Source of the DNA: Acidobacteriota bacterium
GTDB taxonomy: Bacteria > Acidobacteriota > Terriglobia > Terriglobales > Acidobacteriaceae
Length of the DNA: 59,900 bases
NCBI GenBank assembly: GCA_021779935.1
Contig: JAJXZT010000067.1
Span: 1 to 59,900, forward strand
Direction: 5' to 3'
A program made the position numbers and the translations under genes. The stretch's first letter is position 1. Each line of letters begins with the position of its first letter. The notes beneath the pieces are model-generated. The model saw only the letters and a list, made by a program, of their open reading frames with translations, was not told the origin of the DNA and made no database searches. This document shows positions 17,518 to 27,338 of this stretch, piece after piece.

Positions 17518-17588
17518 GTGCGAACGTTGCGGAAACGAAATCCCGGTCATCAGGACATGGATTGTCATTTGTAAATGTTTCGAGCAGG

Positions 17589-18314
17589 TCAGTCGTAGCG
17601 TTCGTAGATGATCTGGTGGCGATCCCAGCCGAGTTCGTCCTTCAATAAGTGGCGAATGGCAGAGACCATCTGGTTGAGGCCACAGACGTAGGCTTCCATG
17701 TCGGTGCGGCCGTTGACGATCTCGCGGGCCCGGTCCTGTACGTAGCCACGTGCTCCCGTCCAGTCATCAGCGGCGCGGCTGAGGGTGACAATGTAGTGGA
17801 AGTTCGGATTTGCGGCAGCGAGTTTCTCGAACTCCTCGCGGTAGTAGATGTCCTGCGGATGGCGCGTGCCATAGATGAGCCAGAACTGGCGATCCTGATG
17901 ATGCTCCAGGTTGTCAAAGAGCCAGTGGACCATTCCGCGGAAGGGAGCGATGCCGGTGCCGGTGGCGATGAAGAGCGCGTCGCGGCGGTCGCCTTCCTTG
18001 ATGACGAAGTGTCCATACGGTCCATGAAGGTGAATCTCAGCGCCGGGTTCAAGGTCGCAGAGATAGTTCGACATGAAACCTTCGTCGACGCGATTCAGGC
18101 AAAGGTCGAAACGATTGTCGCCGTGAGGGGCCGAGGCGACGGAGTAGGCGCGGGTGATGAACTTGCCGTCCGGCTTGGGTTCGCGCACGGAGACAAACTG
18201 GCCGGGGATGAAATCGAAACGGCCATTGCCAATGACCTCGAACTCGAGGTGCTTGGTTCGATCAGACAAAATGACGGAGCGCGTAAGTCGCGCGGTGAGC
18301 AAATCCTTTTCCAC
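17589..18314 (-). CDS. Ferredoxin/flavodoxin--NADP+ reductase-like protein
   Basis: A 241-residue FAD oxidoreductase. RAYSVAS is the FAD-binding RxYS motif in the N-terminal barrel; GTGIAPFRGM is the NAD(P) pyrophosphate loop; VCGLNQMVSAI near the C terminus matches the CG motif of the nicotinamide site. No iron-sulphur domain is present. It passes electrons between NADPH and ferredoxin or flavodoxin. Start is GTG 18314; a weak SD makes this less sure. Confidence 0.85.
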   Translation of the reverse strand: MEKDLLTARLTRSVILSDRTKHLEFEVIGNGRFDFIPGQFVSVREPKPDGKFITRAYSVASAPHGDNRFDLCLNRVDEGFMSNYLCDLEPGAEIHLHGPYGHFVIKEGDRRDALFIATGTGIAPFRGMVHWLFDNLEHHQDRQFWLIYGTRHPQDIYYREEFEKLAAANPNFHYIVTLSRAADDWTGARGYVQDRAREIVNGRTDMEAYVCGLNQMVSAIRHLLKDELGWDRHQIIYERYD

Positions 18315-18402
18315 TATGTATCCAGTAAAACCCGGTGGGTTTCTTCCATTCTAAAGCACGTATCGGCTATTCAGGGAAATCGTCCCGTAATTCCGGAGGC
18401 AA

Positions 18403-18428
18403 ACGAAAGGGCGACCCGAAGCCGCCCC
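18403..18428 (-). terminator. Terminator of glmS
   Basis: On the minus strand GGGGCGGC, loop around TTCG, GGTCGCCC then TTTCGTTTG, 23 bases after the glmS stop codon. Confidence 0.7.
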
Positions 18429-18450
18429 GATACAACAATCGTTTGTCCGA

Positions 18451-20325
18451 TTACTCAACCGTGACGGACTTGGCGAGATTGCGCGGTTGATCGACGTCGC
18501 ATCCGCGGCGGACGGCGATGTGATAGGCGAGCAACTGCAAGGGAACGATTTCAAGGATCGGCGATAGCAGTTCCGGCGCCTGGGGAACGAAGACGACATA
18601 ATCCGCCGACTCGTGGATCTCATCGTCACCCTCGGTGGCGATGGCGATGACCTGTCCGCTGCGCGCCTTTACTTCCTTCAGGTTCGAAATGGTTTTCTCG
18701 TAACGGAGCACGGAGTTGGGATCGTTGACATCCTTAGTGGCAAGAATTACGACAGGAAGATTCTCATCGATGAGCGCGTTGGGGCCGTGCTTCATCTCCC
18801 CTGCGGGATAGCCTTCGGCGTGAATGTAGGAAATTTCCTTCAGCTTGAGCGCGCCTTCGAGGGCGATGGGGTAGTGGATGCCGCGTCCGAGGAAGAGGAA
18901 GTCGGTGGCTCGGTTGTACTGCTTGGCGAGGTCTTCGAGTTCTTCTTCGCGCGCCAGTACAGATTCGAGCTTGCCGGGGAGCATCGAGAGTTCTTCGACC
19001 AACTTGCGTGATTCCTCTTCGGTAACGGTGCCACGGATTTGACCGAGATAGAGAGCGAAGAGAAAAAGCGCGGTCAATTGCGCGGTGAACGCCTTGGTGG
19101 AAGCGACGCCGATCTCCGGGCCGGCATGAGTGTAGATAGTGCCGTTGGCTTCACGGGCGATCATGGCTCCGACGACGTTGCAAATGGCGAGCGTCTTGGA
19201 GCCCTTTGCCTTGGATTCGCGCTGTGCAGCGATGGTGTCCGCGGTTTCGCCCGACTGGGTAATCAGCATGGTGATTTCGTCGGGGCCGGTGAGCGGGTCG
19301 CGATAGCGGAACTCGCTGGCGTAATCGACCTCGACCGGGACCTTTGCCAGGCGCTCAATCATGAACTTGCCGGCGAGCGCGGCATGCCAACTGGTGCCGC
19401 ACGCGGCGATCTGCATCTTCTTAATGTTCTTTAACTCGTCCTCGGAAATGTCCATTTCATCGAGGAAGATTTTGCCGGTGTCGAGCGAGAGGCGGCCCAT
19501 CGAGGTGTCGCGAATGGCGCGGGGCTGCTCATAGATTTCCTTGAGCATGAAGTGCTTGAAGCCGCCCTTTTCCGCCATGATGGGGTCCCAGGTGACGTGC
19601 TGCACCTGTCGGGTGATGGAGTTGCCGTCGAAGTCCGTCAACTGCACGCCGCTGGGAGTGATGGTCGCAAGGTCGCCATCGCCAAGGAAGAAGAGGTCGC
19701 GGGTGTGGTAAAGAATGGCCGGAACGTCGGAGGCGACAAAGTACTCATCCTTGCCGAGGCCGATAACGGCAGGCGGGCCATTGCGCGCGGCGACGATCTT
19801 GTTGGGCTCGTCGACGGAGATGACAGCGAGCGCAAAAACGCCGGCTAGTTCGCGAACCGTCAGACGGACGGCTTCTTCGAGTGGAATTTTCTGTCCATTG
19901 CTTCCGGCGGCAATGTGCTTTTCGATGAGGTGGGCGATGACCTCGGTGTCGGTCTCAGTCGAGAAGGTGTGGCCGCTGGCGCGGAGCTGCTTCTTGAGCT
20001 GCATGTAGTTCTCGACGATGCCGTTGTGTACGACGACGATGTGGCCGGTGCAGTCGCGATGCGGGTGGGCGTTCTCTTCGCTGGGACGGCCGTGCGTTGC
20101 CCAGCGCGTGTGGCCGATGCCGTAGGTACCACTGAGCGGCTTAAGGCGGATGACCTCTTCCAGATTGCGCAGCTTGCCTTCTGCGCGACGAATCTGGAGG
20201 CCTTCGCCATTGCCGGAAACGGCGATACCGGCGGAATCATAACCGCGGTATTCGAGCCGCTTCAATCCATCGATGATGACCGGTACGACACGCTTCTTAC
20301 CGACGTATCCAACAATTCCGCACAC
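18451..20325 (-). CDS. glmS: Glutamine--fructose-6-phosphate aminotransferase (isomerizing)
   Basis: A 624-residue enzyme that makes glucosamine-6-phosphate, the first step to UDP-GlcNAc for wall and LPS. It has an N-terminal Ntn glutaminase domain starting CGIVGYVG, two SIS sugar isomerase domains and the C-terminal tail LAKSVTVE. The catalytic Cys must follow the initiator, so the start is GTG 20325 (GTG-TGC), with AAGGAG 7 bases upstream; the longer ATG frame at 20358 would hide the catalytic Cys. No glmS ribozyme is visible upstream: the 69-base gap to purS is too short. Confidence 0.97.
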   Translation of the reverse strand: MCGIVGYVGKKRVVPVIIDGLKRLEYRGYDSAGIAVSGNGEGLQIRRAEGKLRNLEEVIRLKPLSGTYGIGHTRWATHGRPSEENAHPHRDCTGHIVVVHNGIVENYMQLKKQLRASGHTFSTETDTEVIAHLIEKHIAAGSNGQKIPLEEAVRLTVRELAGVFALAVISVDEPNKIVAARNGPPAVIGLGKDEYFVASDVPAILYHTRDLFFLGDGDLATITPSGVQLTDFDGNSITRQVQHVTWDPIMAEKGGFKHFMLKEIYEQPRAIRDTSMGRLSLDTGKIFLDEMDISEDELKNIKKMQIAACGTSWHAALAGKFMIERLAKVPVEVDYASEFRYRDPLTGPDEITMLITQSGETADTIAAQRESKAKGSKTLAICNVVGAMIAREANGTIYTHAGPEIGVASTKAFTAQLTALFLFALYLGQIRGTVTEEESRKLVEELSMLPGKLESVLAREEELEDLAKQYNRATDFLFLGRGIHYPIALEGALKLKEISYIHAEGYPAGEMKHGPNALIDENLPVVILATKDVNDPNSVLRYEKTISNLKEVKARSGQVIAIATEGDDEIHESADYVVFVPQAPELLSPILEIVPLQLLAYHIAVRRGCDVDQPRNLAKSVTVE

Positions 20326-20394
20326 GGGAATGCTCCTTGGTGAGCCCGAGAGCCTCACTCGTCACTGGGTGTGAAGCGAAAGAACTCGCCATAC

Positions 20395-20640
20395 CTAATC
20401 TTCGAGGGAGTACCGAAAATCCTCGATGACGGGATTCGTGAGAACTTCGCGGGCAATACGCTCGACTTCCGCCTGTGCGGCATCGCGCCCAAGCTTCCCG
20501 TCGAGAGTGACCTCGAAGAACTTTCCCTGGCGAACGTCTTCCACGCCCTGGTACCCCATCTTGGTCAGTGCGCCCTGAATGGTTTTTCCCTGCGGGTCCA
20601 GAACGCTCTTTTTGAGAGATACGTATACGTAAGCTTTCAT
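20395..20640 (-). CDS. purS: Phosphoribosylformylglycinamidine synthase subunit PurS
   Basis: An 81-residue protein with the PurS pattern: MKAYVYVSLKKSVLDPQGKT, GALTKMGYQGVEDVRQGKFF, then NPVIEDFRYSLED. PurS bridges PurL and PurQ in the small-subunit form of FGAM synthase (purine step 4). PurQ and PurL are not in this window. It is upstream of glmS on the same strand with 69 bases between, a pairing of two glutamine-using pathways. Confidence 0.93.
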   Translation of the reverse strand: MKAYVYVSLKKSVLDPQGKTIQGALTKMGYQGVEDVRQGKFFEVTLDGKLGRDAAQAEVERIAREVLTNPVIEDFRYSLED

Positions 20641-20731
20641 GATCGGATGTCGAGATTATACCGCGTGAGCGGGACATTCCGCTCTGCAGGGCAGACGAAA
20701 GAAGTTCTCAGCCGGAGGGATTGCCGAATTT

Positions 20732-21535
20732 CTACAGTGGTTTGTTGTGAGCGATTCGATTCAGTTCCAGTGTCCACTCATAGGTCAATGCCGAGACCGG
20801 TTCGGTGGCATAGCGGATCTTCCACTCGCGGGGAAGGGTGAGTCCGTCGACCACCTGGAAATTGCCGAACTCTTCCTGGACGCGATAGTAAATGCGAGTA
20901 CCGTGTTCCAGTTGGTTGTGGGAGAGGGACGGCGCCACCGTGAAGCTGTAAACCGTCATCACATGGTGAAAGGTTTCCGGGTCGAAGTAAAGTTTGATTT
21001 CGAGGTCGGAGTCCTGTTTATTGGCGTAGTAAGACACGACGTGCAGTTCACGGCGGCCCACCTTCTTCAGCCCCTCATAGCGCAACCTGGCGTTGTGGGA
21101 AGAGAGGTCAAGCAGAGGCCAGTTAGCTCCAAGGACGCCGCCAAAGAGTCCTTCCTTGAGGATGACATCGTGACGGAACATGAAGTCGCCGAGAGGAGAG
21201 CGAGCATTGGGGGCGATGGTTCCGATGTCGACCTTTCCTCCATCCAAAGAGAAGCTCTCGCCCGGGTAATCCATCGCGGAAAAGCGAAGATCGAACTTGG
21301 AGGTGCTGGCTGTCGAATAAAGAATGCCTCCACCCTGCAACGACCCGGTTCCGCCGACGATTACCTTCATTACTACGGAACCTTCCGCTGTGCGAGATTT
21401 TGCGGCGGCACGCGCTTCGGCTGTCCCAATGGACGCCAGATGGCGCGCGATCACCTCATCGAGCTTTAATTTATCTCCGGCAAAACAAGGAACGGCAAAG
21501 AGGAGTAAAAGGGCGAGAAATTGCAGGTTACGCAT
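20732..21535 (-). CDS. Exported protein, LolA-like fold suspected
   Basis: A 267-residue protein with a signal peptide (MRNLQFLALLLLFAVPCFAG). The rest has a short N-terminal helix (DEVIARHLASIGT), then many beta strands with YSTASTSKFDLRFSAMDYPG, ELHVVSYYANKQDSDLEIKL and YFDPETFHHVMTVYSF, which resemble outer-membrane lipoprotein-sorting folds. That resemblance is by pattern only. ATG 21535 is chosen for the signal peptide; the frame runs on to 21634 without benefit. Confidence 0.68.
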   Translation of the reverse strand: MRNLQFLALLLLFAVPCFAGDKLKLDEVIARHLASIGTAEARAAAKSRTAEGSVVMKVIVGGTGSLQGGGILYSTASTSKFDLRFSAMDYPGESFSLDGGKVDIGTIAPNARSPLGDFMFRHDVILKEGLFGGVLGANWPLLDLSSHNARLRYEGLKKVGRRELHVVSYYANKQDSDLEIKLYFDPETFHHVMTVYSFTVAPSLSHNQLEHGTRIYYRVQEEFGNFQVVDGLTLPREWKIRYATEPVSALTYEWTLELNRIAHNKPL

Positions 21536-21664
21536 CAATGCTCTCTGAGTATAAGAATTGCTGCTGGCAAAGTGCCGCGTCCGGCGTAAGTAAAGAGGAC
21601 AGAGAAGACTCTCGCAGAAACAGGATGAGAGCAAGAGAAATCGGCGGCAGGAGCGGACGCCGGC

Positions 21665-22435
21665 CTAGAGGCCGAAGAGTTCGCGCAATCGCCGGGTTTG
21701 CGCACGGCTGACGGGAATTTCCGTCTGCTTCCTGTCGTCCATGCGGATCTGGTAGGAGCTCTTGAACCAGGGAACGACTTCCTTGATGCGATTGATATTC
21801 ACCAGGTAAGAGCGGTGCGCACGCCAGAAGAGATTGGGGTCGAGCGAAGCCAGCAACTCCTCGAGCGTACGGCAGTTTGACTGGCCCTCCATGCCCTGGG
21901 CCACCACGGTGATGACGCCATCTTCGATGGAGGCGTAACAGATATCTTTCTGATCGACGAGGAAGAGACGGCCCGCGGCCTTCAGCAAGATTTTTGACGG
22001 CTGCGGCTTCTGTGCCTCCAACATCTTCACAAGGGTTTCGAGCCGGTCATTGGGCGAGCCAGAGGCCTCGCGGTTCTTGCGAAACTTGTCGATGGCCAAC
22101 AGGACGCGCTTCTTGTCGAAGGGCTTGAGCATGTAGTCGAGTGCGTTTACTTCAAAAGCACGCACGGCATATTGGTCGAATGCCGTGGCAAAGACGATGC
22201 TTGGAAGCGGGATCTTTTTTTCGAGAAGCTTTTTGATTACGCCGAAACCGTCGAGGCCGGGCATCTGCACGTCAAGAAAGACGAGGTCGGGCATGTGCTC
22301 GCGAATGAGAGAGATGGCTTCGAGGCCATTTTTACCCTCGGCTACCACTTCAACATCTTCGGCATCCTTAAGCAGGTATGCGAGCTCATTCCTCGCGAGT
22401 TGCTCATCATCCACGATAAGAACAGACAGGGGCAT
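21665..22435 (-). CDS. LytTR-family response regulator
   Basis: A 256-residue regulator. The receiver has the DDEQLARNEL acidic start, phospho-acceptor D55 in FLDVQMPG, Thr in FATAFDQYAV and Lys in LKPFDKKR. A LytTR DNA-binding domain follows (ICYASIEDGVITVVAQ, LFWRAHRSYLVNINRIKEV). No sensor kinase of the LytS type is beside it, so it is an orphan here or serves a kinase elsewhere. It is divergent from rlmB. Confidence 0.92.
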   Translation of the reverse strand: MPLSVLIVDDEQLARNELAYLLKDAEDVEVVAEGKNGLEAISLIREHMPDLVFLDVQMPGLDGFGVIKKLLEKKIPLPSIVFATAFDQYAVRAFEVNALDYMLKPFDKKRVLLAIDKFRKNREASGSPNDRLETLVKMLEAQKPQPSKILLKAAGRLFLVDQKDICYASIEDGVITVVAQGMEGQSNCRTLEELLASLDPNLFWRAHRSYLVNINRIKEVVPWFKSSYQIRMDDRKQTEIPVSRAQTRRLRELFGL

Positions 22436-22595
22436 TGGGATTCCTCGACGTACTGTGGAGTATAGCCGCTATGTGGCCGGGTGGAAAAGGAAGCTCCGCG
22501 AATGGGAAGATGGGCGGGTGAATGGCAGCAGGAGCGCGTGAACGGGGCGGAATGGTTCGCAAGCGACATGGCGGCTGACGTACACTAGAGGTCAC

Positions 22596-23366
22596 ATGAG
22601 CGAAGTAATCTATGGCATCCATGCGGTGAGCGAGGCCCTCAAACGGCGCGAACGCCGCTTTGACTACGTGGCGATCGCACAGGACCGCGACGACCCGCGC
22701 GTGCAGCGCATTATTGAAGATTGCCATTCCCAGAGTGTTCCGGTCCGCTTCGTCCCTCGGGTGGAGATCGACAGAAACACGCGGACGACCACGCATCAGG
22801 GCGTGATGGCCTTTACGTCGAGCAAGAAGTACGGCGACATTGACGACATCCTGGAGAACAAGCACGGGAAGTATGCATTCCTGGTTGTGCTGGACGGAGT
22901 GGAAGATCCGCACAACCTGGGTGCGCTGCTGCGTTCGGCCGATGGTGCAGGCGTGGACGGCGTGGTGATCCCCGAACGTCGCGCCGCCGGAATCACAGGG
23001 ACGGTCGTGAAATCCTCCGCCGGCGCAAGCGAGCACTTGAACGTGGCACGGGTGGTGAACATCGCGCGCACACTGGAAGATCTGAAGGATCGGAATATCT
23101 GGACGGTGGGCCTGGATGAGCGCGGTGGCCAGAATTACGACGAACTGGACTACAACATGGATTGCGCAATTGTGCTTGGCGCCGAAGGCAAGGGTCTGCA
23201 CGAACTGGTGCGCAAGAAGTGCGACCTGCTGGTTTCCATCCCCATGGTGGGCGCGATTTCCTCGCTGAACGTCTCCGTGGCGGGGGGCATCGTGATGTAT
23301 GAGGTTCTGCGCCAGCGCCGTGTTCGTGAGCGTGGCGGAAACACACCCGGAAAACACGCGAAATGA
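22596..23366 (+). CDS. rlmB: 23S rRNA (guanosine-2'-O)-methyltransferase, SPOUT family
   Basis: A 256-residue SpoU-type methyltransferase. It has an N-terminal substrate-binding domain (MSEVIYGIHAVSEALKRRE), motif 1 DPHNLGALLRSADGAG, motif 2 VLGAEGKGLHELV, and motif 3 VSIPMVGAISSLNVSVAGGI, which form the SAM-binding trefoil knot. RlmB methylates G2251 in the peptidyl-transferase loop. AGAGG precedes ATG 22596. It overlaps the next gene by ATGA. Confidence 0.92.
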   Translation: MSEVIYGIHAVSEALKRRERRFDYVAIAQDRDDPRVQRIIEDCHSQSVPVRFVPRVEIDRNTRTTTHQGVMAFTSSKKYGDIDDILENKHGKYAFLVVLDGVEDPHNLGALLRSADGAGVDGVVIPERRAAGITGTVVKSSAGASEHLNVARVVNIARTLEDLKDRNIWTVGLDERGGQNYDELDYNMDCAIVLGAEGKGLHELVRKKCDLLVSIPMVGAISSLNVSVAGGIVMYEVLRQRRVRERGGNTPGKHAK

Positions 23367-25114
23367 AAAAGACCGCAGTCTCCCTGGCGTTCCTCTTAGT
23401 GGCAGTTCTCTCGGCGCAGTCGTATGCGCTGAATCGGGACGCGTTTACATTCGTACGCTACGACCTGAAGGTGAGAGTCCAGCCAGCGGTCAGCGGCATG
23501 GACGTTGCAGGCACCGTGGAGTTGCGCAACGATTCGAAGTCGCCACAGAAAGACGTTGCGATGCAGATCACGTCGACGTTCCGCTGGCTGAACGTGCAGG
23601 CAAATGACCAACCCGTGTCTTGGCTGACGCAACCCTACACTTCCGACATAGATCATACGGGCGAACTCAGCGAGGCGATCGTCTCGCTGCCGTCGCCGGT
23701 TGCGCCCGGGGGATACGTCACGCTGAACGTTCACTATGGCGGAACAGTGAAGGAAGATTCGACGCGCCTGACGCGCATTGGCACGCCGCAAAGCGTCGCA
23801 TTTCGCAGCGATTGGGACAGGATCGGTTCAAATTTCACGACTGTGCGAGGGGTTGGATTTGTTACGTGGTACCCGGTTTCGATGGACGCCGTGAGCCTGA
23901 GCGACGGGACGGAAGTATTCGACGCGCTGGCCGGGTGGAGATTCCGTCACACGAATTCGCAGATGAAACTGAGCATCATGGCCAACGTGGATCCAGGCGA
24001 TTCCGACAAGGATTCATCGATATTCATCGATTGTCCATCGGGAGGCTGGCAACCCGGCGCCGGATTTAATAAGCCGGCAGTGTGTTCGTTCTCGCATGTT
24101 GGCAAAGACGCCCCGGCTTTTGCAATTTCGACGTTCCAACAGATGGAAAGACCTCAACTCGACGTGATGTATCGCGCGGCGCACACACAGTACGCACGGG
24201 ATTACGCGGTTGCAGCAGAAAGCGCGCTGACGACGATTACCGGCTGGTTTGGACCGGTGAAACACAAGGCCACGATTGTCGAGCTGTCAGACCCTGACGC
24301 GCTGCCTTACGAAGCCGGAACTTATTTGTTCACTCCGATCAAGAAGCTGCCGGAAACAGCGCTGGAAGTCGCGCTGGCGCGGGTAATGACGCATTCATGT
24401 TTCGACTCGCCGCGACCGTGGGTGCGCGAAGGACTGGCGGTTTTTGCGCAGGCGCTGGTGCGCGAACAGCAGGAGGGGCGTAAGGCCGGCTTGCGGTACC
24501 TGAACCAGTTTGTGAACGCGCTGGCTGTAGCGGAAGACCAATCGCACGCGATGATTCCAAACGGGCCGCCGGGCCAGGCGACTGCCGTTCCGCAGCCGCT
24601 GATCAGCACGAACGATGAACTGTTCCTGCGAACGAAAGCTGGATTTGTGTGGTGGATGCTGCGCGACCTGATTGGCGATGACGCGATGCGGAGGTTCATC
24701 AGGAGCTACAACCCGGCCGAGGATAAAGATTCCGGCTATGTACAGCGATTGGCCGAAGCGGCCGGAGCACGCAAGGACCTCGAAGCGTTTTTCGATAGCT
24801 GGGTCTACCGCGATCACCTGTTGCCCGACTTCAAGGTCGACTCGGCATACGCGCGCAAGACGCTGAGCAACACATACCTGGTTGCGGTTACGGTGGAAAA
24901 CCTGGGCGACTCATGGGCGGAAGTTCCGGTGGTGGTGCAATCGGCAGAGGGCGAACGCATGTCGCGGATCGCGCTTGGTCCCAAAGGAAAGGGAATCGCG
25001 CGCATCGTGATTCCGGCGTTGCCGACGGACGTGGTGGTGAATGACGGCAGCGTGCCGGAGGCGAACCTCGACAACAACCGTGCAAAGGTCACGACGGCGG
25101 ACATGCTCCGCTAG
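23363..25114 (+). CDS. Exported M1-peptidase-like protein lacking the zinc motif
   Basis: A 583-residue protein with a signal peptide (about 1-22, AQSYAL). The first half resembles the M1 N-terminal beta domain (RYDLKVRVQP, MDVAGTVELRND). Around residues 335-360, where M1 enzymes carry HExxH and a downstream Glu, the sequence reads RVMTHSCFD then PWVREGLAVFAQ: the GLAVFA helix is kept but HExxH is not. It is thus probably an inactive or repurposed M1-like protein in the periplasm. The C terminus has an immunoglobulin-like end. It is translationally coupled to rlmB (ATGA). Confidence 0.72.
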   Translation: MKKTAVSLAFLLVAVLSAQSYALNRDAFTFVRYDLKVRVQPAVSGMDVAGTVELRNDSKSPQKDVAMQITSTFRWLNVQANDQPVSWLTQPYTSDIDHTGELSEAIVSLPSPVAPGGYVTLNVHYGGTVKEDSTRLTRIGTPQSVAFRSDWDRIGSNFTTVRGVGFVTWYPVSMDAVSLSDGTEVFDALAGWRFRHTNSQMKLSIMANVDPGDSDKDSSIFIDCPSGGWQPGAGFNKPAVCSFSHVGKDAPAFAISTFQQMERPQLDVMYRAAHTQYARDYAVAAESALTTITGWFGPVKHKATIVELSDPDALPYEAGTYLFTPIKKLPETALEVALARVMTHSCFDSPRPWVREGLAVFAQALVREQQEGRKAGLRYLNQFVNALAVAEDQSHAMIPNGPPGQATAVPQPLISTNDELFLRTKAGFVWWMLRDLIGDDAMRRFIRSYNPAEDKDSGYVQRLAEAAGARKDLEAFFDSWVYRDHLLPDFKVDSAYARKTLSNTYLVAVTVENLGDSWAEVPVVVQSAEGERMSRIALGPKGKGIARIVIPALPTDVVVNDGSVPEANLDNNRAKVTTADMLR

Positions 25115-25247
25115 TACCACTTGTTTTCAGAATGCACGACGGATTAGAAGTATCGGTTCCGGGATTTCAGAATTCACGCAGTCACGAACGGGTCGCGCGC
25201 GAATTAAGGATTGTCAGTCGCGCGGCGAGCCGGCGAAAGGCGGGTCC

Positions 25248-26681
25248 TTGAGCTACATACAATTTCTGGGCGCAGCGGGTACGGTCACAGGCTCCAAACA
25301 CCTCATCAATAGTTCCAACGATCAGAGCGGGCGGCACGGCATCCAGGTCCTGGTGGACTGCGGAATGTTCCAGGGGCCGAAGGAATGGCGCGAACGCAAC
25401 TGGCGCGACCTTCCGATAAGGGCCGAGGACATCGATGTGGTCATCCTGACGCATGCTCACCTCGATCACTCGGGTTGGATACCACGGCTGGTGAAGGAAG
25501 GGTTTCGCGGGAGGATTTACGCTACATCGGCAACTGTCGATCTATGTGGCATCCTGCTTCCGGACTCCGGCTACCTGCAGGAAGAAGACGCGGCGTTCCA
25601 CAATAAGAAGAAGACCTCGAAGCACGAACCGGCACTGCCTCTCTACACGTTCGAAGAAGCGAAGGAGAGCCTAGATCGATTCACGCCAGTTGACTTCGGA
25701 CAGACGATCGAGCTTTCGCCGGACCTGAGTTTCCGCTTTGTGCGCGCGGCTCATATCCTCGGATCTGCGATGGCTGAAGTCTCGCTGCAAGCCGATGGAC
25801 ACCGGCGGACGCTGCTCTTCACGGGCGACATCGGACGCGTCCGGGACAGCGAGATCGCGCCGGGGAAGGTCGTCTATGAAGGCCCGACCGAGGGCGAATC
25901 TCCGGACGTGCTGGTAATGGAGTCGACGTATGGGAATCGCGTGCATCCGGAAGATAATCCAAAGCCCGAGCTTGCGCGGCTGATCACCGAAACGGTGAAG
26001 CGCGGCGGGAGCATCGTGGTGCCGGCATTCGCCGTGGAACGCACGCAGAAGTTTCTTTTTCTCATCAAGGAGATGATGGAAGAAGGCATGATTCCGCGCA
26101 TGCCCGTCTATGCGGATTCGCCGATGGCGATTCATGCGGTGAAAATCTTCCTGAAGCACTCCGAAGAGTTCAGCGTTGAGACGAAGCGGCTGATTAAGAA
26201 GTTTGGCTCGCCGGAAGAATGGCCGAACCTGCACTTTGCGCTTACGCCGCAGGAGTCGAAGAAAATCAACGAGTCGAAGTATCCGTCGATCATCGTCTCC
26301 GCCAACGGCATGTGCACCGGCGGGCGTATTCAGCATCACCTGATGCAGAAGTTGCCGGACCCGAGAAACCTCATCCTGTTTATTGGATTCCAGGCGGTGG
26401 GCACGCGAGGGCGGCAAATCAAGGACGGCGAGAAGCAGGTCAAAATCTTCGGGCAGATCGTTCCTGTGCGCGCGCAGGTGGCGGCGCTTGAACAATTCAG
26501 CGATCACGCCGATACGCCAGAGCTGCTGGAGTGGCTGCGGGAGTTCAAGAAGCAACCGGGAGTGACACACCTCGTACACGGCGATCCGGACGCGTCGGCA
26601 GCGCTAAGGGAGTCGATTGAGAAAGAACTGCGCTGGAACGTGGACGTTGCGCAATACATGCAGCGCGTGGAGATCGAATGA
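25248..26681 (+). CDS. Beta-CASP metallo-beta-lactamase-fold nuclease
   Basis: A 477-residue protein. Motif LTHAHLDHSG is the HxHxDH zinc site; VMESTYGNR and FAVERTQKF mark the beta-CASP insert; SANGMCTGGRIQHHL and the C-terminal VHGDPDAS complete the CPSF73/RNase-J-like pattern. Such proteins cut RNA, either endo- or 5'-exonucleolytically. The frame has no ATG near the conserved start; TTG 25248 gives (M)SYIQFLGAAGTVTGS, the usual family opening, with AAAGG 7 bases upstream. It has no KH or RNase J C-terminal domain. Confidence 0.87.
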   Translation: MSYIQFLGAAGTVTGSKHLINSSNDQSGRHGIQVLVDCGMFQGPKEWRERNWRDLPIRAEDIDVVILTHAHLDHSGWIPRLVKEGFRGRIYATSATVDLCGILLPDSGYLQEEDAAFHNKKKTSKHEPALPLYTFEEAKESLDRFTPVDFGQTIELSPDLSFRFVRAAHILGSAMAEVSLQADGHRRTLLFTGDIGRVRDSEIAPGKVVYEGPTEGESPDVLVMESTYGNRVHPEDNPKPELARLITETVKRGGSIVVPAFAVERTQKFLFLIKEMMEEGMIPRMPVYADSPMAIHAVKIFLKHSEEFSVETKRLIKKFGSPEEWPNLHFALTPQESKKINESKYPSIIVSANGMCTGGRIQHHLMQKLPDPRNLILFIGFQAVGTRGRQIKDGEKQVKIFGQIVPVRAQVAALEQFSDHADTPELLEWLREFKKQPGVTHLVHGDPDASAALRESIEKELRWNVDVAQYMQRVEIE

Positions 26682-26807
26682 GCGCGTTGCGATGGCTGGC
26701 CGAGTTGGCATTTGCGTAAGCAGAAATCTTCCGCCTTAAATTTTCACAACGCGCAAAGCGAGTGAAAATCCACGCAACTGCTTCAGCGGCGTGTCATCTA
26801 GAGAGAC

Positions 26808-27338
26808 ATGAGACTCGGAACTTGGATAGCTGTTCTCGGCGGAACTGTGGCGGTGCTGGCGATCACTACGCGCGGCTCCGCAAATATCGGCTCGCTGGAG
26901 ACGGTTGCGCACGTAGACCTGCAACGCTACGCGGGGCGATGGTATGAGATTGCTCGCTACCCGAACTGGTTTGAACGTGACTGCGAGAGAGATGTCACGG
27001 CGACATATACGCCGACGGGCGAGGGGAAGATTCGCGTTGTAAACGCCTGCCGCACAGCCGACGGAAAGAGCAAAGTGTCAACGGGTAGAGCTAAGGTTGT
27101 CGATCCCACGACGAACGCAAAGCTGAAAGTGACGTTCTTCTGGCCGTTTTATGGCAACTACTGGGTCATCGATCTTGGCAAGGACTACGAGTATGCGGTG
27201 GTCGGCGAGCCGAGCCGGGAGTACCTGTGGATACTGAGCCGGACTCCGCAGATGGATGAGAAGACGTACGAGGGAATCTTAAAGCGATTGCCGGCGCTAG
27301 GATATGATCCAGGGAAGCTGATAAAGGTGGCTCAGTAG
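26808..27338 (+). CDS. blc: Lipocalin (Blc type)
   Basis: A 176-residue protein with an N-terminal hydrophobic signal (about 1-25; no lipobox Cys, so perhaps not a lipoprotein). It has the lipocalin signature YAGRWYEIARYPNWFERDC, the strand TFFWPFYGNYWVIDLG and the C-terminal EYLWILSRTPQMDE, close to bacterial outer-membrane lipocalin Blc. It binds lipids such as lysophospholipids in the envelope. It stands alone. Confidence 0.9.
   Translation: MRLGTWIAVLGGTVAVLAITTRGSANIGSLETVAHVDLQRYAGRWYEIARYPNWFERDCERDVTATYTPTGEGKIRVVNACRTADGKSKVSTGRAKVVDPTTNAKLKVTFFWPFYGNYWVIDLGKDYEYAVVGEPSREYLWILSRTPQMDEKTYEGILKRLPALGYDPGKLIKVAQ

Noticed and set aside
20256-20394. glmS ribozyme upstream of glmS
   Set aside because: The gap between purS and glmS is 69 bases, too short, and no core motif is seen.
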